Below the pieces are notes generated by a model. The model was not told where the DNA came from. It saw nothing but the letters and a program-made list of their open reading frames with translations, and did not search any database. The translations under genes and the position numbers were made by a program. Source: Micromonospora sp. PLK6-60 (GTDB lineage Bacteria; Actinomycetota; Actinomycetes; Mycobacteriales; Micromonosporaceae). Taken from it: a stretch of 64,000 bases of DNA. The stretch is taken from the NCBI RefSeq assembly GCF_019890675.1, contig NZ_JAIOAA010000012.1, forward strand, positions 62,001 through 126,000, in the 5' to 3' direction. Of this stretch, positions 22,682 through 31,416 are shown piece by piece (positions within the stretch are counted from its first letter, which is position 1; each line of letters opens with the position of its first letter).

Positions 22682-24424
22682 ATGCGACCACGCGCAGCGG
22701 CCGCCGCTGGCGGCGCCATCGCACTGGTTGTGGCGTTGGGCGCCTGCTCGGAGAACACGGGCCAGGGCACCACCGTGGACACCAACCGGCAGCAGACCGG
22801 GGTCATCGCGACCGACCCCAAGGACTCGCAGGGGCCGGCTGCCGAGGTGGAGGGCGCCGCCAAGGGCGGCACGTTCACCATCATCCGGGAGACCCCGATC
22901 TCCCACCTGGACCCGCAGCGGACGTACTCGTTCGCCGGCCTGATGGCCAACCCGCTCTTCGCGCGGTACCTGACCACCTGGAAGGACGACGGCAAGGGCG
23001 GCCTGGTCCTGGTGGGCGACCTGGCGGAGACCCCGGGCACGAACGTCAACAACGACTGCAAGACCTGGGAATTCAAGATCAAGAACGGGGTCAAGTTCGA
23101 GGACGGCAGCCCGATCACGTCCAAGGAGATCGCGTACGGCATCGCCCGGTCCTTCGACCCGGACCTCACCGGCGGCCCCACCTACCTGCAGGAGTGGCTG
23201 GCCGACGACGCGCAGTTCGACACCAAGTGGGACTTCAAGAAGAACAAGACCTCGCTGCCGCCGGGCCTGACCACGCCGGACGACAAGACGCTGCGCTTCG
23301 AGTTCGCCAAGCCCCGCTGCGACCTGCCGTTCGCGGTCTCGCTGCCGACCACCGCCCCGCTCAAGCCGGAGCAGGACACCGGGGTCAACCTGGACCAGAA
23401 GCCGTTCTCGTCCGGTCCGTACAAGATCCTGAAGAACCAGGCGGGCGTCCAGCTCACCCTGGACCGCAACCCGAACTGGGACCCGGCCACCGACCCGGTG
23501 CGCCACCAGTACCCGGACCAGTTCGTCTGGACCTTCGGCCCGACCCAGGACGCCGCCAACAACCGGGTGATCGCCGACAACGGCGCTGACCAGAGCGCGC
23601 TGGCCTGGAACTACGTGCCCCCGTCGCTGGTCGCCAAGGTCGCCGGTGACGCCTCGCTGAAGTCGCGGACCATCCTGTCCCCGACGCCGAGCGCCAACCA
23701 GCTCGTGATCAACAACCAGCGGGTCAAGGACCTGAAGATCCGTCAGGCACTCAACTACGCCATCGACCGCGAGGGCCTGATCAAGGCGCTCGGCGGGCAG
23801 ACGGTGGCCCAGCCGCTGACCACCCTGATGCCGCCGTCCACCATCGGCTACCAGGCGTACGAGGCGTACGAGGCGGGTCCCAACGGCAACCCGGACAAGG
23901 CCAAGGAACTGCTCGGCGGCCAGACCCCCGAGCTGGTGCTCGGCGTCGCCGACAACACCGACGAGCAGCAGATCGGCACCCAGCTCAAGGGGAACCTGGA
24001 GCGCGCCGGCTTCAAGATCACTCTGCGGAACATCCCGGACGACGCGAAGCTGGACGAGGTCAAGAAGAAGGACAACCCCTGGGACCTGTACATCGGCAAC
24101 TGGGCGGCGGACTGGCCGAGCGGCGCGTCGATCCTGCCGGTGCTCTACGACGGCCGGACCATCAAGGCCGAGGGCAACAGCAACTCGTCGTACTTCAACG
24201 ACGACGCGATCAACGCCGAGATGGACCGGATCCTGGCGATGCCCCCGGCCGACCAGGGCCCGGAGTGGGGCAAGCTCGATGAGCGGATCATGAAGGAGTT
24301 CGCCCCGGTGGTGCCGCTCTACGTCGACGTGGCGTACGCGGTGCACGGCTCGAAGGCCGGCGGCATCTTCATCTCGTCCGTCTTCGGCTACCCGAGCTTC
24401 GTCAACGCGTACGTGAAGCAGTAA
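22682..24424 (+). CDS. Family-5 peptide-binding lipoprotein of the ABC transporter
   Basis: 580 residues. The signal peptide ends with lipobox LGAC at Cys22, so it is anchored to the outer face of the membrane. The solute-binding family-5 fold is visible: GGTFTIIRETPISHLDPQRT at the start of domain I, WEFKIKNGVKFEDGSPITSKE, FSSGPYKILKN and KIRQALNYAIDREGLIKAL. It delivers the peptide to the permeases encoded upstream. GGAGGAGGTAGGAG gives a strong ribosome site. It comes last in the operon after a palindrome and a possible own promoter. Confidence 0.92.
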   Translation: MRPRAAAAAGGAIALVVALGACSENTGQGTTVDTNRQQTGVIATDPKDSQGPAAEVEGAAKGGTFTIIRETPISHLDPQRTYSFAGLMANPLFARYLTTWKDDGKGGLVLVGDLAETPGTNVNNDCKTWEFKIKNGVKFEDGSPITSKEIAYGIARSFDPDLTGGPTYLQEWLADDAQFDTKWDFKKNKTSLPPGLTTPDDKTLRFEFAKPRCDLPFAVSLPTTAPLKPEQDTGVNLDQKPFSSGPYKILKNQAGVQLTLDRNPNWDPATDPVRHQYPDQFVWTFGPTQDAANNRVIADNGADQSALAWNYVPPSLVAKVAGDASLKSRTILSPTPSANQLVINNQRVKDLKIRQALNYAIDREGLIKALGGQTVAQPLTTLMPPSTIGYQAYEAYEAGPNGNPDKAKELLGGQTPELVLGVADNTDEQQIGTQLKGNLERAGFKITLRNIPDDAKLDEVKKKDNPWDLYIGNWAADWPSGASILPVLYDGRTIKAEGNSNSSYFNDDAINAEMDRILAMPPADQGPEWGKLDERIMKEFAPVVPLYVDVAYAVHGSKAGGIFISSVFGYPSFVNAYVKQ

Positions 24425-24432
24425 CCGCCCGG

Positions 24433-24518
24433 CGGTAAGGAGGGGCCCCTTGTTAACACCCGGTGTTAACAAGGGGCCCCTGCTATACCGGAGGCGTTAA
24501 TAAGGGCACCCTCCTTAC
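24433..24518. repeat. Palindromic repeat, GGGGCCCC/TTAACA family, copy 2; bidirectional terminator
   Basis: The core has 20-base arms (24441-24460 and 24462-24481) that are perfectly inverted around one base. An outer GTAAGGAGGG (24435-24444) can pair with CCCTCCTTAC (24509-24518) across the core. It lies between the convergent binding-protein and S9-peptidase genes and overlaps the last bases of the latter, so a two-way terminator role is likely. Confidence 0.8.
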
Positions 24519-26659
24519 ATCGAGGCGCGCACGAACTCCAGTTCGAGGCGGAGGAGGCGTTCGGCCAGCCCGCCGGCGGCCAGGTGGCTGGCGCCGGTGA
24601 GCGGCAGCACCGAGTGCGGGCGCCCGGTCGCCAGCAGCGCCGCCGACAGCCGTAGGGTGTGCGCGGCCACCACGTTGTCGTCCACCAGGCCGTGCACCAG
24701 CAGCAGCGGGCGGGTCTGACCCGGGCCGGTCACCGGCTCGGCGGCCAACTCGACAAGCGAGTGGTGGGCGTAGACGTCCATCCCGTCGTCCGGCAGGCCC
24801 AGGTAGCGCTCGGTGTACGCGGTGTCGTACAGCGCCCAGTCGGTCACCGGGGCGCCGGCGATGCCGCAGCGGAACAGCTCCGGGTGCCGCAGCACGGCGA
24901 GCCCGGCCAGCCAGCCGCCGAACGACCAGCCGCGCACCGCCACCCGGTCGAGGTCCAGGTCGGGATGCTTCTCGGCGAGGGCGGTGAGCGCGTCCACCTG
25001 GTCGCCGAGCACCACGTCGGCCACCCGCCGGTGGATCGCCTTCTCGAACGACGGGGACACCCCCGGGGTGCCCCGGTTGTCGATCGCCACCACCGCGAAA
25101 CCGGCGTCGGCCCACCACTGCCGCTCCAGCCAGGCCGCCCGCGCGGCCACCACCTCCTGGTGGCCGGGGCCGCCGTAGACGTCCAGCAGCACCGGCAGCC
25201 GCCGACCGGTGACGTGGTTGTCCGGATAGAGGACCGCGGCCGGCAGCCGCCGGTCGGTGACCCGTTCCAGCAGCGGCAGCGGCTGGTATGGCGGGGTCGC
25301 CGCCAGCGACCGCAGCTCGGCCACCTCGTCGTCGCCCCGGCGCACCGTCCACCGGGTGCCCGGGTGGTCCAGCGAGGCGAACCCGACGGCCAGCACGTCC
25401 CCGCCCGCGGCGGCGGTGTGCCAGCCGGCGTCGGTGGTCAACCGGCGGGCGTCCACCCCGCCGCCGACGGCGGTCCGCACCCGGAACAGGTGCCGCTCGC
25501 TCGGCTCGCCGTCGCTCGCCTCCACCAGCAGGTCCGCCGGGGCGTTGCCGCTCGTCGGCAGCCGGCCCACCACCCGCCGTACGTAGAGCGAGGGCGGGGT
25601 GAGCAGGGTGCCGTCGGCGAAGAGGCAGCGGGCGTCGTACCCGTCGTGGGCCAGCTCCCCGCCGACCAGCACCCGGCCGTCGGGCAGGTGGGCCGGGGTG
25701 CCCGGGATCGGCTCCACCCAGCGCGGGTCGGCCAGCTCGGCGTGCACCTGCGTCTCCCCGGTACGCGGGTCCACCGCGAGCACCAGGCCGTGCTGCTGGG
25801 AGCGGCGCAGCACGGTGATCAGCGGCCCGCCGTCGGCCCAGTCCACCGAGGTCAGGTACGGGTACGTCTCCCGGTCCCAGTGCACGTCGACCCAGCCGTC
25901 GTCCAGGTCGAGCAGGTGCAGGCTGACCTCCGCGTTGGCCCCGCCGGCCACCGGGTACGCCACCGTCGTCGGCGGGGCGGCCGGTTCGGCCGGGTCGTGC
26001 AGGTGCCAGTGGGTCACCCGGGACTCGTCCACCCGGGCGGCCAGCACCGACCGGCCGTCCGGGGCCCACCAGTAGCCGCGGAACCGGTGGAACTCCTCGG
26101 CCGCGATGTGCTCGGCCAGCCCCCAGGTGACCCCGGAGTCCTCACCGGCCAGCAGGTTGTCGGTGCCGTCGGGCTCCACCACCCGCAGCTGCCCCCGGCG
26201 CACCCCCTCGGCGGCGTCGGTGACGTAGGCCAGCCGCTCGCCGGCCGGGTCGGGCCGGGGGTCGATCGCTGGCCCGACGGTGGCCACCTCGACCACGTCG
26301 CCGTGCACCAGGTCGGCCCGGAACACCCGCCCGGCCAGCGCGAACACCGCCACCCGGCCGGCCGCGTCCAGGGCGTACGAGCCGATGCCGGCGGAGCTGA
26401 GCCGCAACCGCTCGCGCAGCGCCCGCTCCCCCGGGGAGAGCGCCGCCGGGTCGGCGTCGGTGCCGAGCAGCGCCGCCGGGTCGGCGACCAGCCGTTCCTC
26501 CCCGGACGCGACGTCGAGCAGCCAGAGCGCCTCGACGGTGTCCTCGGGGCCGCCCGAGCGGAGGAAGACCACCCGGGAGCCGTCGTCGGTGACGGTGACG
26601 GCGCGCGGCGCCCCGAGGCTGAACCGACGGGTACGGGCGGCCAGCTCGGGAAAGTCCAC
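24515..26659 (-). CDS. S9-family (dipeptidyl-peptidase IV type) serine peptidase
   Basis: 714 residues without a signal peptide, so cytosolic. The N-terminal ~440 residues form a DPP-IV-like propeller (GYWWAPDGRSVLAARVDES, HWDRETYPYLTSVDWADG). The C-terminal alpha/beta-hydrolase holds the triad Ser579 (GWSFGG), Asp660 or 661 (LVDDNV) and His692 (TGASH), with DVYGGPGHQ as the S9 oxyanion segment. It would cleave dipeptides from N-termini. It faces the peptide importer across a terminator and is divergent from mshB. The GTG start has TAACAT seven bases upstream and no ribosome site. Confidence 0.92.
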   Translation of the reverse strand: MDFPELAARTRRFSLGAPRAVTVTDDGSRVVFLRSGGPEDTVEALWLLDVASGEERLVADPAALLGTDADPAALSPGERALRERLRLSSAGIGSYALDAAGRVAVFALAGRVFRADLVHGDVVEVATVGPAIDPRPDPAGERLAYVTDAAEGVRRGQLRVVEPDGTDNLLAGEDSGVTWGLAEHIAAEEFHRFRGYWWAPDGRSVLAARVDESRVTHWHLHDPAEPAAPPTTVAYPVAGGANAEVSLHLLDLDDGWVDVHWDRETYPYLTSVDWADGGPLITVLRRSQQHGLVLAVDPRTGETQVHAELADPRWVEPIPGTPAHLPDGRVLVGGELAHDGYDARCLFADGTLLTPPSLYVRRVVGRLPTSGNAPADLLVEASDGEPSERHLFRVRTAVGGGVDARRLTTDAGWHTAAAGGDVLAVGFASLDHPGTRWTVRRGDDEVAELRSLAATPPYQPLPLLERVTDRRLPAAVLYPDNHVTGRRLPVLLDVYGGPGHQEVVAARAAWLERQWWADAGFAVVAIDNRGTPGVSPSFEKAIHRRVADVVLGDQVDALTALAEKHPDLDLDRVAVRGWSFGGWLAGLAVLRHPELFRCGIAGAPVTDWALYDTAYTERYLGLPDDGMDVYAHHSLVELAAEPVTGPGQTRPLLLVHGLVDDNVVAAHTLRLSAALLATGRPHSVLPLTGASHLAAGGLAERLLRLELEFVRASM

Positions 26660-26666
26660 AACCCGG

Positions 26667-26672
26667 ATGTTA
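26667..26672 (-). promoter_or_regulatory. -10 box of a leaderless promoter (S9 peptidase)
   Basis: TAACAT on the minus strand, seven bases before the GTG at 26659. Confidence 0.5.
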
Positions 26673-26741
26673 GGCGGGCGCCGGGCGTGATGTGGCCGAC
26701 CTGCCTGGACGCGTCAGGCGTCCACGGGAAGGACCGCCGGT

Positions 26742-26747
26742 TAGAGT
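26742..26747 (+). promoter_or_regulatory. -10 box of a leaderless promoter (mshB)
   Basis: TAGAGT lies seven bases before GTG 26755. The in-frame GTG at 26746 would overlap this box, which is why 26755 is preferred. Confidence 0.45.
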
Positions 26748-26754
26748 GACGGTC

Positions 26755-27669
26755 GTGACGAAGCTGCCCGATCGCCGACTGCTGCTGGTCCACGCGCACC
26801 CCGACGACGAGTCCATCGGCACCGGTTCGACGATGGCGCACTACGCCGCCGACGGCGCTCACGTCACGCTGGTGACCTGCACCCTCGGCGAGGAGGGCGA
26901 GATCCACGTGCCGGCGCTGGCGCAGCTCGTCGCCGCCGAGGCCGACCAGCTCGGCGGGTACCGGATCGCCGAGCTGGCCGCCGCCTGCGCCGCGCTGGGC
27001 GTCACCGACCACCGGTTCCTCGGCGGCGCCGGGCGCTACCGGGACTCCGGGATGATGGGCCTGGCCACCAACGACCACCCCCGGGCGTTCTGGCGGGCCG
27101 ACCTGGACGAGGCCGCCGGGCTGCTGGTGGAGGTCATCCGCGAGGTCCGCCCCCAGGTCATGATCACGTACGACCCCAACGGCTTCTACGGCCACCCGGA
27201 CCACATCCAGGCGCACCGGGTGGCGATGCGGGCGGTCGAGCTGGCCGAGGCGCAGGGCTGCGCCCCGGCCAAGGTCTACTGGACGGCGATGCCGCGCAGC
27301 GTGCTGGAGGCCGGCCTCCAGCACTTCACCGACTCGTCGGACAACCCGTTCGCCGGCATCGAGGACGTCGGCGAGCTGCCCTTCGGCACGCCGGATCCGG
27401 AGATCGCAGCCCGGATCGACGCCACCGACCAGCACGCCGCCAAGGAGGCGGCGATGCGCGCGCACGCCACCCAGATCCCGGCCAACTCCTGGCTCTACTC
27501 CATCGCCGGCAACTTCGGCGCCGAGTTCATGGGGGTCGAATACTTCACACTCGCCGTCGGCGAGCGGGGCCCGGGCGGCGGCCCGTACGGCTGGGAGGAC
27601 GACCTCTTCGCCGGTCTGGCGCCCGACGGGTCCGACCGGTCCCCGGTCGGGGCGGTCGGGCTCCGGTGA
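26755..27669 (+). CDS. mshB: Mycothiol biosynthesis deacetylase MshB
   Basis: 304 residues from GTG 26755, the length of M. tuberculosis MshB. It removes acetate from GlcNAc-inositol in the pathway to mycothiol, the main thiol buffer of actinobacteria. The PIG-L zinc motif AHPDDES (14-20) and the later GHPDH supply the metal ligands; YRDSGMMG, the D-PNGFYGHPDHIQAHR block and the GNFGAEFMGVEYF ending match MshB rather than the related mycothiol-conjugate amidase. A GTG at 26746 is the alternative start. Its stop overlaps the following membrane-protein gene by four bases. Confidence 0.9.
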   Translation: MTKLPDRRLLLVHAHPDDESIGTGSTMAHYAADGAHVTLVTCTLGEEGEIHVPALAQLVAAEADQLGGYRIAELAAACAALGVTDHRFLGGAGRYRDSGMMGLATNDHPRAFWRADLDEAAGLLVEVIREVRPQVMITYDPNGFYGHPDHIQAHRVAMRAVELAEAQGCAPAKVYWTAMPRSVLEAGLQHFTDSSDNPFAGIEDVGELPFGTPDPEIAARIDATDQHAAKEAAMRAHATQIPANSWLYSIAGNFGAEFMGVEYFTLAVGERGPGGGPYGWEDDLFAGLAPDGSDRSPVGAVGLR

Positions 27670-28166
27670 GCCTGCCGGCCGCTGCCGTGACGGCCCCGCC
27701 GGAGGAGCAGACCGCCCCGCCACCCGGCCGGTCGGCGCGACTGCTCGACGTGCTGCTGCGGGTGGCCGGCGGAGTGGTCGCGCTCTCCGCCGGCGCGCTC
27801 GTCGCCGTGCTGGAGCTGATCCTCGCGGTCGCCGCCTGGGAGCAGGTCAAGGCCCGGCCCAGCACCTCCGGTGAGGTGCTGGTGGGGGTGGCGTCCGGGG
27901 TGGCCGGGCTGGTCCTGGTGGTGGGCGCGACGGTGGCGCTGAGCTGGTTCGCCCACGCGGCCGTCGGCACCCGCTGGGCGGCCCTGCTGCCCGCGCTGCC
28001 CTGGTTCGTGCTGATGGCGGTGGCCGCCGTCCGGACCCGGGAGGGCGACCTGCTGCTCGGCGGCGACAACCTGCTCGGGCTGGGGCTGATCCTGGCCGGC
28101 GCGGTCACCTTCGCGGTGATGCTCTTCCGCCAGTTGCTGGCGCCCGTCGCCGCGGTGCGCGGGTGA
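27666..28166 (+). CDS. Small integral membrane protein next to mshB
   Basis: 166 residues with about four hydrophobic spans (VAGGVVALSAGALVAVLELI, GVAGLVLVVGATVALSW, WAALLPALPWFVLMAVAAV, LGLGLILAGAVTFAVMLF) after a Pro-rich cytosolic N-terminus. No motif is recognised. GTG 27666 overlaps the mshB stop, so it is co-translated, and a link to mycothiol metabolism is possible but unproven. Confidence 0.75.
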   Translation: MSLPAAAVTAPPEEQTAPPPGRSARLLDVLLRVAGGVVALSAGALVAVLELILAVAAWEQVKARPSTSGEVLVGVASGVAGLVLVVGATVALSWFAHAAVGTRWAALLPALPWFVLMAVAAVRTREGDLLLGGDNLLGLGLILAGAVTFAVMLFRQLLAPVAAVRG

Positions 28167-28250
28167 TGACGCCACCCAGGTACGGGTGATAGACATTCCT
28201 GCCAGAAGGCCCGCCGCGCCCGGCGGGCGGAGCACGGCGGGAGACATGCG

Positions 28251-28715
28251 ATGAGGGATCGGTGGCGCGTTATCGGCGCCCTCGCCGCGGCACTGTTCGC
28301 GGTAAACGTGGTGGCCCGGCTGGTCAGCAAGTTCGCCTTCGCCGGCGACGACACGGCCGCCGACCGGGTCTCGCTGGTGATGTTCCTGGTGATCGGCCTG
28401 ATCCTCGCCGGGGTCGCGTTCCGGCGGGGGGCCACCCGGCCGCTCGCCGAGTGGTCCACCGACCTGGCCGCCGCGGTGGCGGTGGCGCTGGCGCTGACGG
28501 TGCTGGTCGGCCCGCTGCTGGTCGGTGACAACCCGTTCGGCGGGGGAGCGGGCCTGTTCTTCGCCCAGATCTGGCTCTACCTGGCCGCCGCGCTGGCCGG
28601 GGTGGCCATCGGCTACCTGCTGCTCACCGCGCTCGGCCGCGATTACCGCTCGCAGCAGCTCAAGCGGTACGCCGAGATCAAGGCCGCCAAGCCGCGCCGC
28701 GTCGTCCGCCGCTGA
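28251..28715 (+). CDS. Small integral membrane protein
   Basis: 154 residues with four predicted spans (VIGALAAALFAVNVVARLV, VSLVMFLVIGLILAGVAF, LAAAVAVALALTVLVGPLL, AQIWLYLAAALAGVAIGYLLL) and a basic cytosolic tail (YAEIKAAKPRRVVRR). No family recognised. GGGAG about nine bases before the ATG is the ribosome site. It follows the mshB pair on the same strand after an 84-base gap. Confidence 0.75.
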   Translation: MRDRWRVIGALAAALFAVNVVARLVSKFAFAGDDTAADRVSLVMFLVIGLILAGVAFRRGATRPLAEWSTDLAAAVAVALALTVLVGPLLVGDNPFGGGAGLFFAQIWLYLAAALAGVAIGYLLLTALGRDYRSQQLKRYAEIKAAKPRRVVRR

Positions 28716-28848
28716 AGCCGGCGCCCGTCCGTGCGCCGCTGAGGGCGCCCGTTCGCGCTTTGTGCGGCAAGTTGTGCCTTCCCCGCGGCGGAAAGGCGCA
28801 ACGTCCCGCATAACGCCCCCACGCCCCACGGCCCCACGCCCCACGGCC

Positions 28849-28886
28849 GGCCCTCACGCCCCCGCCCCGGCGGGGGCGTGAGGGCC
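28849..28886. terminator. Strong hairpin between convergent genes
   Basis: Perfect 18-base stem (arms 28849-28866 and 28869-28886) with a two-base loop, between the convergent membrane-protein and GNAT genes. It is preceded by short direct repeats of CCCCACGCCCCACGG. Confidence 0.65.
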
Positions 28887-28900
28887 TCGCGGCCGGCCGG

Positions 28901-29878
28901 TCAGGTCGGGGCGACCCGGGTCACGTAGGTGTGGTGGGTGGTGAAGCCGAGGCCGCGGTAGAGCGCCACGGCGGCGGTGTTGCGCTGCTCCACCTGGAGG
29001 AAGGCGTCGGTCGCCCCCAGGGCGGCGCCCCACTCGGCGAGCGCCCGGACGACCCGGCCGGCCAGGCCCTGGCGGCGGGCCTCGGGGACCACCTCGATCA
29101 GGCTCAGCCCCAGCCAGCGCCCCTGCCCGGTGACCGTGCCCCGGCCCATGGCGAGCAGCCGCCCGTCGGCGTACACGTGGGCGAAGCGGACCTGGTCCAC
29201 GGCGGTGAGCACGTGCCGCGCGGCGTCCGGGAGGCCACCCTTGCGCCCGGCGGCGACGGCCAGCCAGTCCGCGGACGGCGTGCGGGCCAGCTCGACCGGC
29301 GGGCCGGCAGCCGGCTCGACCGGCGGGCCGGCGGCGGGCGCGGCCGGCGGCAGCGCGGCCAGGGCGGCGGTCTGGAACAGTACGAGCGGGCGGGCGGCCC
29401 AGCCGCGGGCGTCGAGTTCGGCGGCCACCGGGGTGGCCAGCGGCAGCGGCGTGTTGACCATCGCCGGCTGGCCCCGTTCGGCGTACCAGCGTTCGATGGC
29501 GTCCACCGCTGCCGGCAGCGGCCGGTCCGGGTCGCCGACCGGCAGCGCCGAGTTGGCCCGGCCGCTCCAGCCGGCGGCGCTGCGCAGCAGCCAGTCGCCC
29601 AGCCGGCCGCGGATCGCCGCCGGCCAGGCCTCGTCGGAGGCGAGTTCCAGCGCGACGACCGCGGCGGCGGTCGGTCGGCTGGCCGGCGGCACCCGCTTGG
29701 CCCGGTGCACCTGGGCCAGCGGCACCCGCAGCCGGCCCTGCCGGGTGGCCAGCGTGAGATGTGTCTCGCCCAGCTCGACCAACTCGCCCAGGGCGTCCGA
29801 GAAGAGCGGCCGGCCGGCGCGAACGCCCACTATCTGCCGCACCACGATCCGGTGGCCCACATCCTGCTGTCGGAGCAC
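28901..29878 (-). CDS. GNAT acetyltransferase with N-terminal SH3-like domain
   Basis: 325 residues. The first ~60 (GHRIVVRQIVGVRAGRPLFSDALG, LTLATRQGRLRVPLAQVHRAKRV) look like a small SH3-type barrel, the layout I recall for Rv0428c-like acetyltransferases. The C-terminal half is a GNAT fold with the acetyl-CoA loop VVPEARRQGLAGRVV and the ending NTAAVALYRGLGFTTHHTYV. A Gly/Pro/Val repeat linker (PAAGPPVEPAAGPPVE) joins the parts. The GTG start has GGAGGAGG upstream. It is divergent from fdxA. Substrate unknown; a peptide or protein amine is possible. Confidence 0.82.
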   Translation of the reverse strand: MLRQQDVGHRIVVRQIVGVRAGRPLFSDALGELVELGETHLTLATRQGRLRVPLAQVHRAKRVPPASRPTAAAVVALELASDEAWPAAIRGRLGDWLLRSAAGWSGRANSALPVGDPDRPLPAAVDAIERWYAERGQPAMVNTPLPLATPVAAELDARGWAARPLVLFQTAALAALPPAAPAAGPPVEPAAGPPVELARTPSADWLAVAAGRKGGLPDAARHVLTAVDQVRFAHVYADGRLLAMGRGTVTGQGRWLGLSLIEVVPEARRQGLAGRVVRALAEWGAALGATDAFLQVEQRNTAAVALYRGLGFTTHHTYVTRVAPT

Positions 29879-29957
29879 GATCGACCTCCTCCCCGGCGAG
29901 ATACTAGGCTCTTACCCGTCGCGGAGATCGCGGCGAGTCTTGCGGAGGAGAAGACCG

Positions 29958-30284
29958 GTGACCTACATCATCGCCGAGCCGTGCGTGGATGTGCTCGACA
30001 AGGCATGCATCGAGGAGTGCCCGGTCGACTGCATCTACGAGGGCAATCGGATGCTCTACATCCACCCCGACGAGTGCGTCGACTGTGGTGCCTGTGAGCC
30101 GGTCTGCCCGGTCGAGGCGATTTTCTACGAGGACGACGTGCCGGAGCAGTGGAAGGACTACACCGGCGCGAACTACGAGTTCTTCGAGGAGCTCGGTTCG
30201 CCCGGCGGCGCGTCGAAGATCGGCAAGATCGAGAAGGACGCGACCTTCGTGGCGGCCCAGCCGCCGCGCGGAGAGGGCCACTGA
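29958..30284 (+). CDS. fdxA: 7Fe ferredoxin
   Basis: 108 residues, the length of actinobacterial FdxA. It has the 3Fe-4S/4Fe-4S ligand pattern: C9 and CIEECPVDC for the first cluster and CVDCGACEPVCPVEAI for the second. It is a small soluble electron carrier, often serving cytochromes P450 or stress redox enzymes. The GTG start has GGAGGAG upstream. The dapC start overlaps its stop, an arrangement conserved in actinobacteria. Confidence 0.93.
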   Translation: MTYIIAEPCVDVLDKACIEECPVDCIYEGNRMLYIHPDECVDCGACEPVCPVEAIFYEDDVPEQWKDYTGANYEFFEELGSPGGASKIGKIEKDATFVAAQPPRGEGH

Positions 30285-31396
30285 ACCGGCCCGCGCCGGT
30301 CTCGTCGCGGCTGCCCGACTTCACCTGGGACACGCTGGACGCCGCGGCCACCCTGGCCGCGGCGCACCCCGGTGGACTGATCAACCTGTCGATGGGCACC
30401 CCGGTCGACCCGGTGCCCCCGGTGATCCGGCAGGCGCTCGCCGACGCGTCCGACGCCCCCGGCTACCCGTTGACCGCGGGCACCCCCGCGCTGCGGGACG
30501 CCATCGCGGGCTGGGTGGCCCGGGCCTGCGGCGCCGGCGTCGACGGGCTCGGGGTGCTGCCCACCATCGGCTCCAAGGAGCTGGTCGCCTGGCTGCCCAC
30601 CCTGCTCGGGATCGGGCCCGGTGACGTGGTCGTGGTGCCGTCCATCGCCTACCCGACGTACGAGGACGGGGTCCGGCTGGCCGGCGCGACGACCGTGCGC
30701 GCCGACTCGCTGACCGCGGTCGGGCCGACTTCCCGGGTACGCCTGGTCTGGGTGAACTCGCCCGGCAACCCGACCGGTCGGGTGCTGCCCGCCGCCCACT
30801 TGCGCAAGGTGGTCGACTGGGCGCGCGAGCGCGGCGCGGTGGTGGCCAGCGACGAGTGCTACCTGCCGCTGGGCTGGTCGGCCGACGCCGAGCCGGTGTC
30901 GGTGCTGGCCCCCGAGGTGTGCGGCGGCTCGTACGACTCGGTGCTGGCGGTGCACTCGCTCTCCAAGCGCTCCAACCTGGCCGGCTACCGGGCCGGCTTC
31001 GTCGCCGGCGACCCGGCGCTGGTCGCCGAGCTGCTCAAGATCCGCAAGCACGCGGGGATGATCGTGCCGGCCCCGGTGCAGGCGGCGATGGTGGCCGCGC
31101 TGGCCGACCAGGCGCACGCCGACGCGCAGCGCGAGCGCTACCGGGCCCGCCGCGAGCAGCTGTACGCGGCGTTCACCGGCGCGGGCTTCACGGTCGAGCA
31201 CTCCGAAGCCGGGCTCTACCTGTGGCTGACCCGGGGCGAGGACTGCTGGGCGACGGTCGACTGGCTGGCCCGGCGGGGCATCCTGGTCGCCGCCGGCGCC
31301 TTCTACGGCCCGGGCGGCGCGCGGTACGTCCGGGCGGCGCTGACCGAGTCCGACGAGCACATCGCCGCGGTCGCCGGCCGGCTCGCCGAGGCCTGA
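30281..31396 (+). CDS. dapC: Succinyldiaminopimelate transaminase DapC
   Basis: 371 residues. A fold-type-I PLP aminotransferase: INLSMGTPVDPVP and GYPLTAGTPALRDAIAGW are the class-I/II N-terminal motifs, WVNSPGNPTGRV binds cofactor, and the Schiff-base Lys is in AVHSLSKRSNLAGYRAGF. It converts N-succinyl-2-amino-6-ketopimelate to succinyl-DAP in lysine/DAP synthesis; dapD and dapE lie 6-8 kb away. The only plausible start is CTG at 30281, overlapping the fdxA stop (CTGA), with GGAGAGGG before it; no ATG/GTG/TTG exists before the conserved N-terminus. Confidence 0.9.
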   Translation: MNRPAPVSSRLPDFTWDTLDAAATLAAAHPGGLINLSMGTPVDPVPPVIRQALADASDAPGYPLTAGTPALRDAIAGWVARACGAGVDGLGVLPTIGSKELVAWLPTLLGIGPGDVVVVPSIAYPTYEDGVRLAGATTVRADSLTAVGPTSRVRLVWVNSPGNPTGRVLPAAHLRKVVDWARERGAVVASDECYLPLGWSADAEPVSVLAPEVCGGSYDSVLAVHSLSKRSNLAGYRAGFVAGDPALVAELLKIRKHAGMIVPAPVQAAMVAALADQAHADAQRERYRARREQLYAAFTGAGFTVEHSEAGLYLWLTRGEDCWATVDWLARRGILVAAGAFYGPGGARYVRAALTESDEHIAAVAGRLAEA

Positions 31397-31416
31397 GCCG
31401 GCCGCCGAGGTACGCG

